Positions 17,589 to 26,065 of a stretch of 64,000 nt of DNA are shown here, piece after piece (position 1 is the stretch's first letter; every line of letters starts with the position of its first letter). The stretch comes from Sporosarcina sp. ACRSL (GTDB lineage Bacteria; Bacillota; Bacilli; Bacillales_A; Planococcaceae). The stretch lies in NCBI RefSeq assembly GCF_022346605.1, contig NZ_JAKRNT010000005.1, forward strand, positions 124,001 to 188,000, in the 5' to 3' direction. The position numbers and the translations under genes were made by a program. Below the pieces are notes generated by a model. The model was not told the origin of the DNA and made no database searches. It worked only from the letters and a program-made list of their open reading frames with translations.

Positions 17589-18452
17589 TCACTCCTCACT
17601 AAGTTCCTTTAACACTTTCACCGCCACATCTGGTACATCGGTAAAGATGCCATCAGCTCCAATGTCGATCATTTGCCGGATTTCCTTTTCTTCATTCACC
17701 GTGAACGGATGAACGTGCAACTCCACTTCGTGCGCAAGCTCCACTAACTCCTTCGTCACGACTGTTTTATCGACACCGATGCCAGATGCGTACTCCGCCA
17801 CTTTCTGCAATCGATTTTTCGTTAGCATCGTTTCATTTTTCGAGGAATACAGTTGAATAAGCGGAATGGCAGGCTCTTGCTCGTGTATCTTCCGTAAAGA
17901 AGATGGATCGAACGATTGGAGGATCACTTTTGGCAACTCTCCGTCTTCCGTTAACAGGCCGAACTCCCGCAGCTGTCCGAGGAGCGCCTCCTCAATCCCC
18001 GGGTAGGAAGCGGGGGTTTTCAATTCGATATAATAATTTACATCTTTTTGGAAGTACGAAAATACTTCCTCCGTACTCACGATGCGTAATGGATCGATAC
18101 CGACTGGAAATGATACCGTCAGCTTCCCCTCATAATCAGTTTCACGGGGAACATTTTTCAACTCCTGAAAATCCACTTGGGCAATCTGTTTTCTGCCATT
18201 CGGCAAATGAACGAACGGATCGTGCATGGACACGAGCTCTCCATCTTTCGTCATATGCACATCCAATTCAATATAATCGGCCTCCATCTGAACGGCCAAT
18301 GCATAAGAGAGCATGGAATGTTCCGGAGCGTAGGCGGAAGCGCCTCGATGCGCGATAATAAGGAACTTATCGGCAGGTAATGACGCTGCTTCTGAAGCAG
18401 TTGAACATGCCGAAAGAAGAATGAGTAAGCAGAGCAGAATCCCTTTTTTCAT
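17589..18452 (-). CDS. Glycerophosphodiester phosphodiesterase, lipoprotein
   Basis: Hydrolyses glycerophosphodiesters (from phospholipids or teichoic acid) to glycerol-3-phosphate and an alcohol, outside the membrane. The protein begins with a lipoprotein signal ending LLSAC (Cys16). The GDPD core shows IIAHRGASAYAPEH, YIELDVHMTKDGELVSMHDP and YYIELKTP, that is, the catalytic His pair and the metal-binding acids. The C-terminus has VHPFTVNEEKEI and GADGIFTDVPD. I chose ATG 18452, eight bases from GGAGG at 18461-18465; the frame is open for 20 codons further without a better site. It is divergent from a Ugp-type importer, which would take up the glycerol-3-phosphate released. Confidence 0.93.
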   Translation of the reverse strand: MKKGILLCLLILLSACSTASEAASLPADKFLIIAHRGASAYAPEHSMLSYALAVQMEADYIELDVHMTKDGELVSMHDPFVHLPNGRKQIAQVDFQELKNVPRETDYEGKLTVSFPVGIDPLRIVSTEEVFSYFQKDVNYYIELKTPASYPGIEEALLGQLREFGLLTEDGELPKVILQSFDPSSLRKIHEQEPAIPLIQLYSSKNETMLTKNRLQKVAEYASGIGVDKTVVTKELVELAHEVELHVHPFTVNEEKEIRQMIDIGADGIFTDVPDVAVKVLKELSEE

Positions 18453-18592
18453 GAATGTTTCCTCCTTGAACAGAAAGTAATTGTAAAAAATGTGAAAATA
18501 GGAAGGAATCATGACTTCTTTTATCGAAGTGTGTACCTAGCATTTAATTTCCAGACTAGTTGAATACTACCTGTCAGAAAGGAATTTGATTG

Positions 18593-19726
18593 ATGAAGAG
18601 AGTGGAACTGATCGATGTCTCAAAATCGTACGATAAACAAGTGAATGTTATCTCCAATATAAACGTAACGATTGAACCGGGCGAGTTTTTTGTCCTTGTC
18701 GGTCCTTCCGGCTGTGGAAAGAGTACGATGCTCCGGATGATTGCGGGCCTTGAGGAAATTACAGGTGGGACATTGAAAATCGGAGAGAAGGTCGCGAATA
18801 ATTTGACGCCGGACAAACGCGATCTCTCCATGGTCTTCCAAAACTATGCATTGTATCCGCATTTGACCGTTCAGCAAAATATAACGTTTGGACTTGACGT
18901 TAAAAGGATGAAGAAAGAGGAGCAACGGAAAAAGGCGCAGGAAGTAGCGAAAATGCTCGGATTGACTGAGTATCTCGAGCGCAAGCCGCGTGAACTTTCA
19001 GGCGGACAACGTCAACGTGTCGCTCTAGCGAGAGCCATCGTCAGTGAGACACCGATTTGTCTGATGGATGAACCTTTATCGAATCTTGACGCTAAACTTC
19101 GTGCCCATATGCGTTCCGAAATTAGAAGGATCCAACGGCAACTAGGCATTACAATGATTTACGTCACACACGACCAAGTGGAAGCGATGACAATGGGAGA
19201 TCGGATCATGATTCTCCACGAAGGGAAAATCCAACAAATCGGAAAACCAATCGATATTTATAACTACCCTGCGAATCCGTTCGTCGCGACGTTCATCGGG
19301 TCACCGCCGATGAATCTGGCAAAAGCGGAGTTCGACCGATCGACTTCAGAGCTCATCATTGGCAATGCATTGCGGCTTCACGTCCCAATCGACGAAATCG
19401 GTAAAATCCCGAAGACAGCGATGACTGTCGGCGTGCGACCCGAAAACTTGTACCCGGCGAAACCGGAAACGAAGGCGGAAGACGTTTTCCAAGTCGAAGT
19501 GACGAATGTCGAAGTTCTCGGGAATGAAACCGTCTTTTCTTTCAAACTGGGCGAAGAAGAGTGGATGGCAAAATGGAGCGGCCAATGGCATATTGATATC
19601 GGCAACTTAGTACCTGTCCAAATGGAATTCGAGTCATTATCCATCTTTGATGAACAGAGCGGTGAGCTGTTAAAAAAGACGATCGACTACGGAAATTATG
19701 TTACGCAACAAGAGGTGTCGCCATGA
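18593..19726 (+). CDS. ugpC: ABC transporter ATPase, Ugp/MalK type
   Basis: ATPase of a carbohydrate or glycerol-3-phosphate importer. The 378-residue protein has Walker A GPSGCGKST, the signature LSGGQRQRVALARAI, Walker B CLMDEPLSNLDAKLR and the switch His in YVTHDQ. The C-terminal TOBE-type region (about 240-360) is that of the MalK/UgpC subfamily. ATG 18593 was chosen over TTG 18590 for its nine-base distance from AAAGGAA. Its stop overlaps the next start by four bases (ATGA), so the four genes to 22856 form one operon. The substrate follows from the binding protein and the divergent GDPD gene, and is an inference. Confidence 0.93.
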   Translation: MKRVELIDVSKSYDKQVNVISNINVTIEPGEFFVLVGPSGCGKSTMLRMIAGLEEITGGTLKIGEKVANNLTPDKRDLSMVFQNYALYPHLTVQQNITFGLDVKRMKKEEQRKKAQEVAKMLGLTEYLERKPRELSGGQRQRVALARAIVSETPICLMDEPLSNLDAKLRAHMRSEIRRIQRQLGITMIYVTHDQVEAMTMGDRIMILHEGKIQQIGKPIDIYNYPANPFVATFIGSPPMNLAKAEFDRSTSELIIGNALRLHVPIDEIGKIPKTAMTVGVRPENLYPAKPETKAEDVFQVEVTNVEVLGNETVFSFKLGEEEWMAKWSGQWHIDIGNLVPVQMEFESLSIFDEQSGELLKKTIDYGNYVTQQEVSP

Positions 19727-20619
19727 CACGGATTGCGACTTTTTGGAGGAAGTCCATCGACGGCCGGACTGCTGCCCTTTATTTACTGCCATCTATCATT
19801 CTATTTTCCGTTTTTGTATTTTATCCGATGTTCCGGACGATCTATTTAAGTTTTTTCCTGACGGATCAAACGGGCAAGGCAGCCATCATGGTCGGATTCG
19901 AAAACTTTCAGTATTTGCTCGGATCCTCCGAATTCCAAAACAGTATGAAAGCAACTGGACTATTTGTCATCTATACCGTTCCAATCACAATCATTTTGGC
20001 GCTGTTCTTTGCCTTGCTGGCGAATGAAAAATTGAAGGGCATCGGATTTTTCCGGACAATGTATTCTTCGACGATGGGAATATCGGTTGCAGCCTCTTCT
20101 GTTATATGGCTCTTCATGTTCAACCCGAGCATCGGGATGTTCAACCGGCTGCTAAGTGTCTTTAATTTCCCGCAAATCCAATGGCTGCTCGATCCGGAAT
20201 GGGCCTTGTTATCTGTTTCAATCTCAACTATTTGGATGAATATCGGATTTTCATTCCTTATCCTATTAGGTGGTTTGCAAAACATCGACGAACATCTTTA
20301 CGAGAGTTCGAGAATAGACGGAGCAGGCTATTTCTATCGATTGAGGCGCATTACGTTACCGATGCTGTCACCTACGCTGTTCTTCATCATCACGATTTCC
20401 CTCATCAATGCGTTTCAGACGTTCGGCCAGATCGATATTTTGACAAAAGGCGGACCTTCGCAGTCGACGAACTTGATCGTCTATTCGATTTACAGGGAAG
20501 CATTTATCAACTATCAGTTCGGCACCGCGAGCGCACAAGCCGTTATTCTATTCCTCATCATCTTGGTTATCACCATCCTCCAATTCAAATTGGGTGAAAG
20601 GAAGGTGCATTACCAATGA
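19723..20619 (+). CDS. ugpA: ABC permease, UgpA type
   Basis: Inner membrane permease of the importer, 298 residues with six hydrophobic segments. The EAA loop that docks on the ATPase is YESSRIDGAGYFYRLRRITLPML. It is similar to the UgpA/MalF-type sugar family, but at normal length and without the long MalF loop. It starts inside the end of ugpC (ATGA overlap) and its stop overlaps the next permease in the same way, which indicates translational coupling. The substrate cannot be read from the permease itself. Confidence 0.92.
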   Translation: MTRIATFWRKSIDGRTAALYLLPSIILFSVFVFYPMFRTIYLSFFLTDQTGKAAIMVGFENFQYLLGSSEFQNSMKATGLFVIYTVPITIILALFFALLANEKLKGIGFFRTMYSSTMGISVAASSVIWLFMFNPSIGMFNRLLSVFNFPQIQWLLDPEWALLSVSISTIWMNIGFSFLILLGGLQNIDEHLYESSRIDGAGYFYRLRRITLPMLSPTLFFIITISLINAFQTFGQIDILTKGGPSQSTNLIVYSIYREAFINYQFGTASAQAVILFLIILVITILQFKLGERKVHYQ

Positions 20620-21434
20620 AAATGCGATTGGCTTCGAAGATATGGATTTATTTCCTATTGATCGTCACGTCGGCACTCGTCTTCTTTCCGGTATTGTACG
20701 CATTTCTTATTTCATTCATGACGGCGCCGGAAATTATCCAAGGAAAATTTTTGCCGGAAACATTCAGTTTTGATAACTACGTGAAAGTGTTCAGTCGGCT
20801 TCCGTTACTGAACTATTTGTTGAATAGTTTCATCGTCTCCGTTAGCGTCATGCTCGGGCAGCTTCTCGTCTGCAGTCTAGCAGCCTATGCATTCGTCTTT
20901 TTCAAATTCAAAGGAAGGGATTTCATATTCTTTTTGTTCATTTCGACGATGATGATCCCGTGGGAAGCGACGATGATCCCGAACGTGTTCACAATTCGCA
21001 AGCTAGATTGGTTCAATACGTACCAAGGGCTCACCTTGCCGTTTTTCGCGCTTGCATTCGGTACATTCCTGCTTCGGCAGCATTTCCTCACGATCCCAAA
21101 GGAATTGCATGAAGCTTCCCAAATTGCGGGGTTAAGCCGTTTCGCTTTTTTCTGGCGGGTCGTCCTGCCGATATCGAAAACGAGCCTTGTCACGTTAGGG
21201 GCTTACGGTTTCCTGACGACGTGGAATATGTATTTATGGCCGCTGCTCATTACGACGAATCAATCCGTGCGGACTGTGCAAATCGGCCTGAAGCAGCTGC
21301 AGTCCCAAGAAATCGCAACCGAATGGGGGGTGGTCATGGCAGGGGTCATCGTAGTCATTATACCGACGCTGCTTTTGCTGTTCATCGGACAGAAGCAGCT
21401 GCAAAAAGGGTTATCCCAAGGTGCACTTAAGTAA
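20616..21434 (+). CDS. ugpE: ABC permease, UgpE type
   Basis: Second permease of the importer, 272 residues with six membrane segments. The EAA motif is LHEASQIAGLSRFAFFWRVVLPI. The region TTMNVF-like in UgpE homologues appears here as MMIPWEATMIPNVF. It overlaps ugpA by four bases and is followed 30 bases later by the binding-protein gene, so the operon order is C-A-E-B. Confidence 0.92.
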   Translation: MKMRLASKIWIYFLLIVTSALVFFPVLYAFLISFMTAPEIIQGKFLPETFSFDNYVKVFSRLPLLNYLLNSFIVSVSVMLGQLLVCSLAAYAFVFFKFKGRDFIFFLFISTMMIPWEATMIPNVFTIRKLDWFNTYQGLTLPFFALAFGTFLLRQHFLTIPKELHEASQIAGLSRFAFFWRVVLPISKTSLVTLGAYGFLTTWNMYLWPLLITTNQSVRTVQIGLKQLQSQEIATEWGVVMAGVIVVIIPTLLLLFIGQKQLQKGLSQGALK

Positions 21435-21464
21435 TGGGAATCTAATTAAAAGGGGTGCTGGAAC

Positions 21465-22856
21465 TTGAAAAAAATAGTCACTTCATCTTTGTTTTGGATG
21501 CTGATTCTTGCCGTTGCCATTTTGACGGCTTGTACGAACAGCGACAGCAAAAAGGAAACGAATGAATCAGCAACGCCGAATAATTCATCTTCCGAAACGG
21601 AAGGGTCGAAAGAAGAAAGCGCCTCTACGGGCGAAAAAGTAACAATCGAATTTTGGCATGCGATGTCTGGTACGGGACAGGAATCGATCGATGCCATCGT
21701 AAAAGGATTCAATGAATCCCAAGACAAATACGAAGTGAAGGCGGAATTCCAAGGATCCTATGAGGAATCATTGACGAAGCTCCGTGGTGTTGGCGGAACA
21801 AAGGATGCACCGGCGATTACACAAGTGTTTGAAGTCGGTACAAAATATATGATTGACAGTGGGTATATCGAGCCGATGCAGAAGTTCATCGACGAAGATA
21901 ATTATGACCTTTCCCAGCTTGAGGAAAACATTTTGAACTACTACCGTGTAGACGGCAAGCTTTATTCGATGCCATTCAACTCCTCGACGCCAGTTATGAT
22001 TTACAATAAGGACGCGTTCGAGGCGGCTGGATTGGATCCAGAAAAAGCGCCAGAAACGTTCTCCGAAGTCATTGACGCGGCTGCCAAGCTAAAAACGGAT
22101 GAAATGTACGGGTTTTCCATGCTGACGTACGGCTGGTTCTTCGAGCAGCTAGTTGCGACACAAGGCGGCTTGTATGTGAATGAAGACAATGGAAGATCAG
22201 GGGACGCGACCGAGGCTTTATTCAATGGTCCAGAAGGGCTGAATGTATTCCGCTTCCTCGATACGATGAACAAGGCCGGCACGTTCGGAAACTTCGGAAC
22301 GAACTGGGATGATATCCGCTCCGCATTCGCAACAGGCAAAGTTGCGATGTACATGGACTCGTCCGCAGGTGTTGCAGGTGCGATTAAAAACGCTCCTTTC
22401 GAAGTTGGCGTAGCGTATATTCCGCACGCGGATGAAGTTCAGAGGAACGGTGTTGTCATCGGAGGAGCTTCCTTATGGATGTCGAAAGGGATAGCGGAAG
22501 AAGAGCAGGAAGCTGCTTGGGAATTCATGAAATATATGACGACGCCAGAAGTCCAAGCGAAATGGCATCTTGACACAGGTTATTTCGCGATCAACCCAAA
22601 AGCGTATGAAGAGCAAAGCGTCAAAGATAAATGGGCTGAATTCCCTCAGTTCAAGGTTACAGTGGATCAGCTTCAAGACACGATTCCTGGACTTGCGACA
22701 CAAGGTGCGCTCATTTCCGTATTCCCTGAATCGAGACAGCAGATCGTAACAGCTTTGGAAGAACTATACCAAGGAAAAGATCCGCAGGAAGTCCTTGATA
22801 AAGCAGCGGAAGGAACGAACCGGGCGATGGAAATCGCAAATAAGACAAAGCAATGA
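21465..22856 (+). CDS. ugpB: ABC substrate-binding lipoprotein, UgpB type
   Basis: Extracellular solute-binding lipoprotein of 463 residues. It begins at TTG, seven bases after GGGGTG, and has a lipobox ending LTAC (Cys23). A Ser/Glu/Lys-rich linker leads to a family 1 binding fold that starts VTIEFWHAMSGTGQESID, which with the later EFQGSYEESLTKL closely follows the UgpB pattern for glycerol-3-phosphate or glycerophosphodiesters. The divergent GDPD lipoprotein supports that substrate. Other sugars cannot be ruled out by sequence alone. A terminator follows. Confidence 0.9.
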   Translation: MKKIVTSSLFWMLILAVAILTACTNSDSKKETNESATPNNSSSETEGSKEESASTGEKVTIEFWHAMSGTGQESIDAIVKGFNESQDKYEVKAEFQGSYEESLTKLRGVGGTKDAPAITQVFEVGTKYMIDSGYIEPMQKFIDEDNYDLSQLEENILNYYRVDGKLYSMPFNSSTPVMIYNKDAFEAAGLDPEKAPETFSEVIDAAAKLKTDEMYGFSMLTYGWFFEQLVATQGGLYVNEDNGRSGDATEALFNGPEGLNVFRFLDTMNKAGTFGNFGTNWDDIRSAFATGKVAMYMDSSAGVAGAIKNAPFEVGVAYIPHADEVQRNGVVIGGASLWMSKGIAEEEQEAAWEFMKYMTTPEVQAKWHLDTGYFAINPKAYEEQSVKDKWAEFPQFKVTVDQLQDTIPGLATQGALISVFPESRQQIVTALEELYQGKDPQEVLDKAAEGTNRAMEIANKTKQ

Positions 22857-22862
22857 CAACAA

Positions 22863-22901
22863 GCTGTCCGGTAATCAATCGATTACTGGACGGCTTTTTT
22901 G
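22863..22901 (+). terminator. Terminator after the ugp operon
   Basis: 13-bp stem with one G-U pair (GCTGTCCGGTAAT against ATTACTGGACGGC) followed by six T residues. Confidence 0.9.
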
Positions 22902-22972
22902 GATGAACCGATTGAACAGGTTTTACGTGCATGAAGCACTTAAAATAATAAATAAGTAGGGGAGATGGAACA

Positions 22973-25351
22973 ATGTCTTTCATTCGAAAAGCAGGAATGT
23001 GGATCGCTATTTTGGCGCTTGCATTCAGCGGTTTTTCAACGTCTGTCGTACAAGCGGCAGGAGCTCAAGATGTGACGCGAGGGGAATTCATTACAGCCGT
23101 CGTCGAAGCACTTCAACTCGAATTGGGAGATGGAAGCACGACAGAATTTACGGATGTTGATGAAGCATTAGCTCCTATCATTGAAGCGGCCCAACAACAC
23201 GGACTGATTAAAGGCGCTACTACGAACGAATTCAAACCGGACGAGAAGTTGACGCGTGAGCAAGCGTTTTTGATTGCAACCCGTGCAGTGAAGACAGAAG
23301 AAACGTATCCTGTTGGTTTACTGGACCGCTTTAAAGATAAAGCTGACTTCAAAACGGATGAACCCGAAGAACTAGCGAAAAGCATCGGTTTGGACCTTTT
23401 CAGAGGGTATGAGGACGGTACTGCGAAGCCGCAACAAATTGTAACGAAAGGCCAAGTGAAGAAAATCATCGAAAGAATGCTTGCAGTGTATAACGCTGTA
23501 CCAGAAGTGGAAGAAACGAATAAGGACGCAGTCGCTTTACGCATTCTCGGCACGAGCGATTTGCATACAAACTTTGTAAACTATGATTATTATCAGGACA
23601 AGCCGACGAATGAATTCGGATTGGCAAAAACAGCTCTTCTGATTGAAGCAGCACGTGCTGAAAATCCGAATACCCTTTTATTCGACAATGGGGATTTGAT
23701 ACAAGGGACACCGCTAGGCGCGTATAAAGTGTCCGTTGATCCATTGAAAGAGGGTGAACTTCACCCGGCATTGGCCGTTTTGCAAGCATTGGATTATGAT
23801 GGCGGCACGTTAGGGAACCACGAGTTCAACTATGGACTTGACTATTTGGATCTAGTATTGGCAGAAGAGCCATTCCCGGTGTTGAACGCCAACGTCTATG
23901 ATGCTGAAACGGGTGAAAACCGTTATACCCCTTATGTCATCTTGGACAAGGCGGTTGTCGATGGAAACGGAGCAGTACACGAACTTAAGGTTGGTGTGAT
24001 CGGTGTTGTCGCTCCTGGAATTATGCGCTGGGACCGTTCTCATCTGGAAGGGAAAGTGACTGCGGAAGATGCTGCGGACACTGTGGAGAAATTCGTACCT
24101 GAAATGAAAGAGGCAGGCACGGATATTATTATCGTCCTATCCCACTCCGGAATGGGAGATGAAACCCATACGAAAGGGGAAGATGATGTTGTTTATCAAA
24201 TTTCCCAAATCGATGGAGTCGACGCGATTCTAACGGGGCATAATCACTCCGTATTCCCTGGTGATTTTGCGGACCTCGAAAATGTCGACAGCGAAAACGG
24301 AACTGTCAATGGGACGCCTGTCGTTATGCCAGGTAAATTCGGCAGCCATTTAGGCGTCATGGACCTTATTCTTGAAAAAGACGGCGATAGCTGGAAAGTC
24401 GTCAGCGGGAAAGGCGAAGTCCGTGCAATTGATTCCGAATCGGATGCAGCTTCAGAAAAAGTAATCGAAGCTGTGAAGGAAGCTCATGAAGGCACGGTCG
24501 AGTATGTCCGTAGCCCTGTCGGAAAAACGACAGCTGCGATTACTAGCTATTTTTCACTGGTGAAGGATGATCCTTCGATTCAAATCGTCACCAATGCACA
24601 AAAATGGTATGTTGAAGAGCAGTTGAAAGGAACAGAGTATGAAAGCTTGCCGATACTTTCCGCAGGTGCGCCATTTAAAGCGGGTGGACGCAACGGGGCG
24701 AGCTACTATACGGATATTCCTGCAGGCGAAATCGCGATTAAAAACGTCGCAGACCTTTATGTGTTTGATAATACGGTGAATGCGCTCGTCATGACAGGCG
24801 CGGACGTGAAAGAATGGCTTGAAATGTCTGCAGGCCAATTCAATCAGATCGACCCGGCTTCAACAGAACAGCAGAATTTGGTCAATGGTGAATTCCGCAC
24901 GTACAACTTTGACGTTATTGACGGTGTGACGTATGAAATTGATGTGACACAACCGGCGAAGTATGATTACGCAGGAAAAACAATCAATGCAGACGCCAAC
25001 CGTATCGTCAATTTGAAGTACGACGGTAAGGATATCAATCCTGAGCAGAAATTCATCGTCGTAACGAACAATTATCGTGCGAGCGGTAGCTTCCCGGGTG
25101 TCATCAATGCATCCGATAAGATCGAGTATGCTTATGAAAACCGTGAAGCGATCATGGATTATATGATTGCGCAAGAAACGATTGATCCATCGGCAGATGA
25201 CAACTGGAAGTTCGTTCCGATTGAAGCCGATGTAAACATCGTCTTCGAAACATCGGCAAAAGCTCAAGATTTCATTCCAGCCGATAGCGGAATCAAATTC
25301 ATCGCACCAACAAAAGACGGCTTTGCCAACTTCTCAATTCAATTGAAATAA
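22973..25351 (+). CDS. SLH-anchored 2',3'-cyclic phosphodiesterase / 3'-nucleotidase
   Basis: A secreted 792-residue enzyme. After a signal peptide (to about residue 28), SLH repeats fill about 30-165, somewhat divergent. The calcineurin-like metal site follows: LGTSDLHTNF, DNGDLIQGTPLG, GNHEFNYG, VLSHSGMGD and LTGHNH. The C-terminal nucleotidase domain (about 490-700) has the substrate loop with FDNTVNALVMTGADVKEWLE and VVTNNYRASG. This combination is that of CpdB/YfkN-type enzymes, which turn 2',3'-cyclic nucleotides into 3'-nucleotides and then nucleosides plus phosphate. Wall display through SLH suggests scavenging of extracellular RNA products. It lies directly after the ugp operon but has its own ribosome site (GGGGAG) and no shared transcript. 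Confidence 0.92.
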   Translation: MSFIRKAGMWIAILALAFSGFSTSVVQAAGAQDVTRGEFITAVVEALQLELGDGSTTEFTDVDEALAPIIEAAQQHGLIKGATTNEFKPDEKLTREQAFLIATRAVKTEETYPVGLLDRFKDKADFKTDEPEELAKSIGLDLFRGYEDGTAKPQQIVTKGQVKKIIERMLAVYNAVPEVEETNKDAVALRILGTSDLHTNFVNYDYYQDKPTNEFGLAKTALLIEAARAENPNTLLFDNGDLIQGTPLGAYKVSVDPLKEGELHPALAVLQALDYDGGTLGNHEFNYGLDYLDLVLAEEPFPVLNANVYDAETGENRYTPYVILDKAVVDGNGAVHELKVGVIGVVAPGIMRWDRSHLEGKVTAEDAADTVEKFVPEMKEAGTDIIIVLSHSGMGDETHTKGEDDVVYQISQIDGVDAILTGHNHSVFPGDFADLENVDSENGTVNGTPVVMPGKFGSHLGVMDLILEKDGDSWKVVSGKGEVRAIDSESDAASEKVIEAVKEAHEGTVEYVRSPVGKTTAAITSYFSLVKDDPSIQIVTNAQKWYVEEQLKGTEYESLPILSAGAPFKAGGRNGASYYTDIPAGEIAIKNVADLYVFDNTVNALVMTGADVKEWLEMSAGQFNQIDPASTEQQNLVNGEFRTYNFDVIDGVTYEIDVTQPAKYDYAGKTINADANRIVNLKYDGKDINPEQKFIVVTNNYRASGSFPGVINASDKIEYAYENREAIMDYMIAQETIDPSADDNWKFVPIEADVNIVFETSAKAQDFIPADSGIKFIAPTKDGFANFSIQLK

Positions 25352-25408
25352 GTAGAGTGTATGCAGGAGCAGGGAGAATTCCCTGCTTCTTTTTACATGC
25401 ATACACGC

Positions 25409-25682
25409 TCAAACCTTGACAAGTGCTCATAAATCCTTGCAAGTGATCATAAATCCCTGTAAGTGATCATAAATCCTTGCAAGTGCTCATAAATCCTTGC
25501 AAGTGATCATAAATCCCTGCAAGTGCTCACAAACCCTTGTAAGTGATATCATAAATCCCTGCAAGTGCTCATAAATCCTTGCAAGTGATCATAAATCCCT
25601 GCAAGTGCTCATAAATCCTTGCAAGTGCTCATAAATCCCTGCAAGTGCTCATAAATCCTTGCAAGTGATCATAACCCCTGCA
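25409..25682 (+). repeat. 20-bp tandem array (class III, homogeneous)
   Basis: Thirteen units of consensus AAGTGMTCATAAATCCYTGC start at 25421 and then every 20 bases, except one two-base insertion in the unit at 25541 that shifts the rest to 25563-25663. Unlike the other arrays, the whole unit is conserved. The reverse complement contains TTTATG, the core of the class I motif. Confidence 0.95.
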
Positions 25683-25771
25683 TTTTAATCCCTCCCGTTG
25701 TCATCTCAGGTTAAAAGAGCGGATTATGGGTATTGATAAGGTACAACATGAAAGTGGAGGAGCTGTTCATC

Positions 25772-25954
25772 ATGAAGGACAACCGTTTTCAAACCAATCC
25801 CAACGAAGAGAAGGGAGAGGCGTTTACGGGTATGCCGAGCGCTAAGCAATTCCCTGACTTAGAGCCCGAACAAGAGGCGGAAAAGCAAATGGCACAATTC
25901 CGGAATTCTACCGAATGCAGAGAAAAGCCAACAGATCATAAATGGGAACAATAA
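25772..25954 (+). CDS. Small hydrophilic protein, 60 aa, unrecognised
   Basis: A 60-residue charged protein with no membrane segment, rich in Glu, Lys, Gln and Pro (for example FPDLEPEQEAEKQMAQF). It has one Cys. The start at ATG 25772 is supported by GTGGAGGAG at 25754-25762, nine bases away; the frame is open upstream but lacks a ribosome site. I do not recognise a family. Its composition recalls small spore or stress proteins of Bacillales, but that is only an impression. It stands alone between the class III array and the CapA-like gene, with a terminator after it. Confidence 0.7.
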   Translation: MKDNRFQTNPNEEKGEAFTGMPSAKQFPDLEPEQEAEKQMAQFRNSTECREKPTDHKWEQ

Positions 25955-25961
25955 AACTGTG

Positions 25962-25996
25962 ACCTATGTTTCGTTCTTGAGAAGCATAGGTTTTTC
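25962..25996 (+). terminator. Rho-independent terminator
   Basis: Stem ACCTATGTTTC with GAAGCATAGGT (one G-U pair), then five T residues. Confidence 0.82.
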
Positions 25997-26000
25997 TATC

Positions 26001-26029
26001 TTCCAAAATTTACAAGAGTGGTGTATAGT
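26001..26029 (+). promoter_or_regulatory. Candidate promoter for the CapA-like gene
   Basis: TTCCAA (26001-26006), a 17-base spacer and TATAGT (26024-26029). It overlaps an upstream in-frame GTG at 26018, which therefore cannot be the main start. Confidence 0.4.
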
Positions 26030-26065
26030 GAAAAGATACCATTACTTTTGACTGGGGATAGTTGG

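Noticed and set aside
17903..18358. 151-residue open frame on the plus strand
   Set aside because: Shadow of the GDPD gene, which has all catalytic motifs.
18453..18592. Pho box between GDPD and ugpC
   Set aside because: No pair of TTAACA-like repeats at the right spacing could be seen.
25409..25682. CRISPR array
   Set aside because: The units are directly abutting 20-mers with no unique spacers.
26018..26065. GTG 26018 as start of the CapA-like protein
   Set aside because: It overlaps a candidate promoter, and the extra residues would bury the lipoprotein signal.
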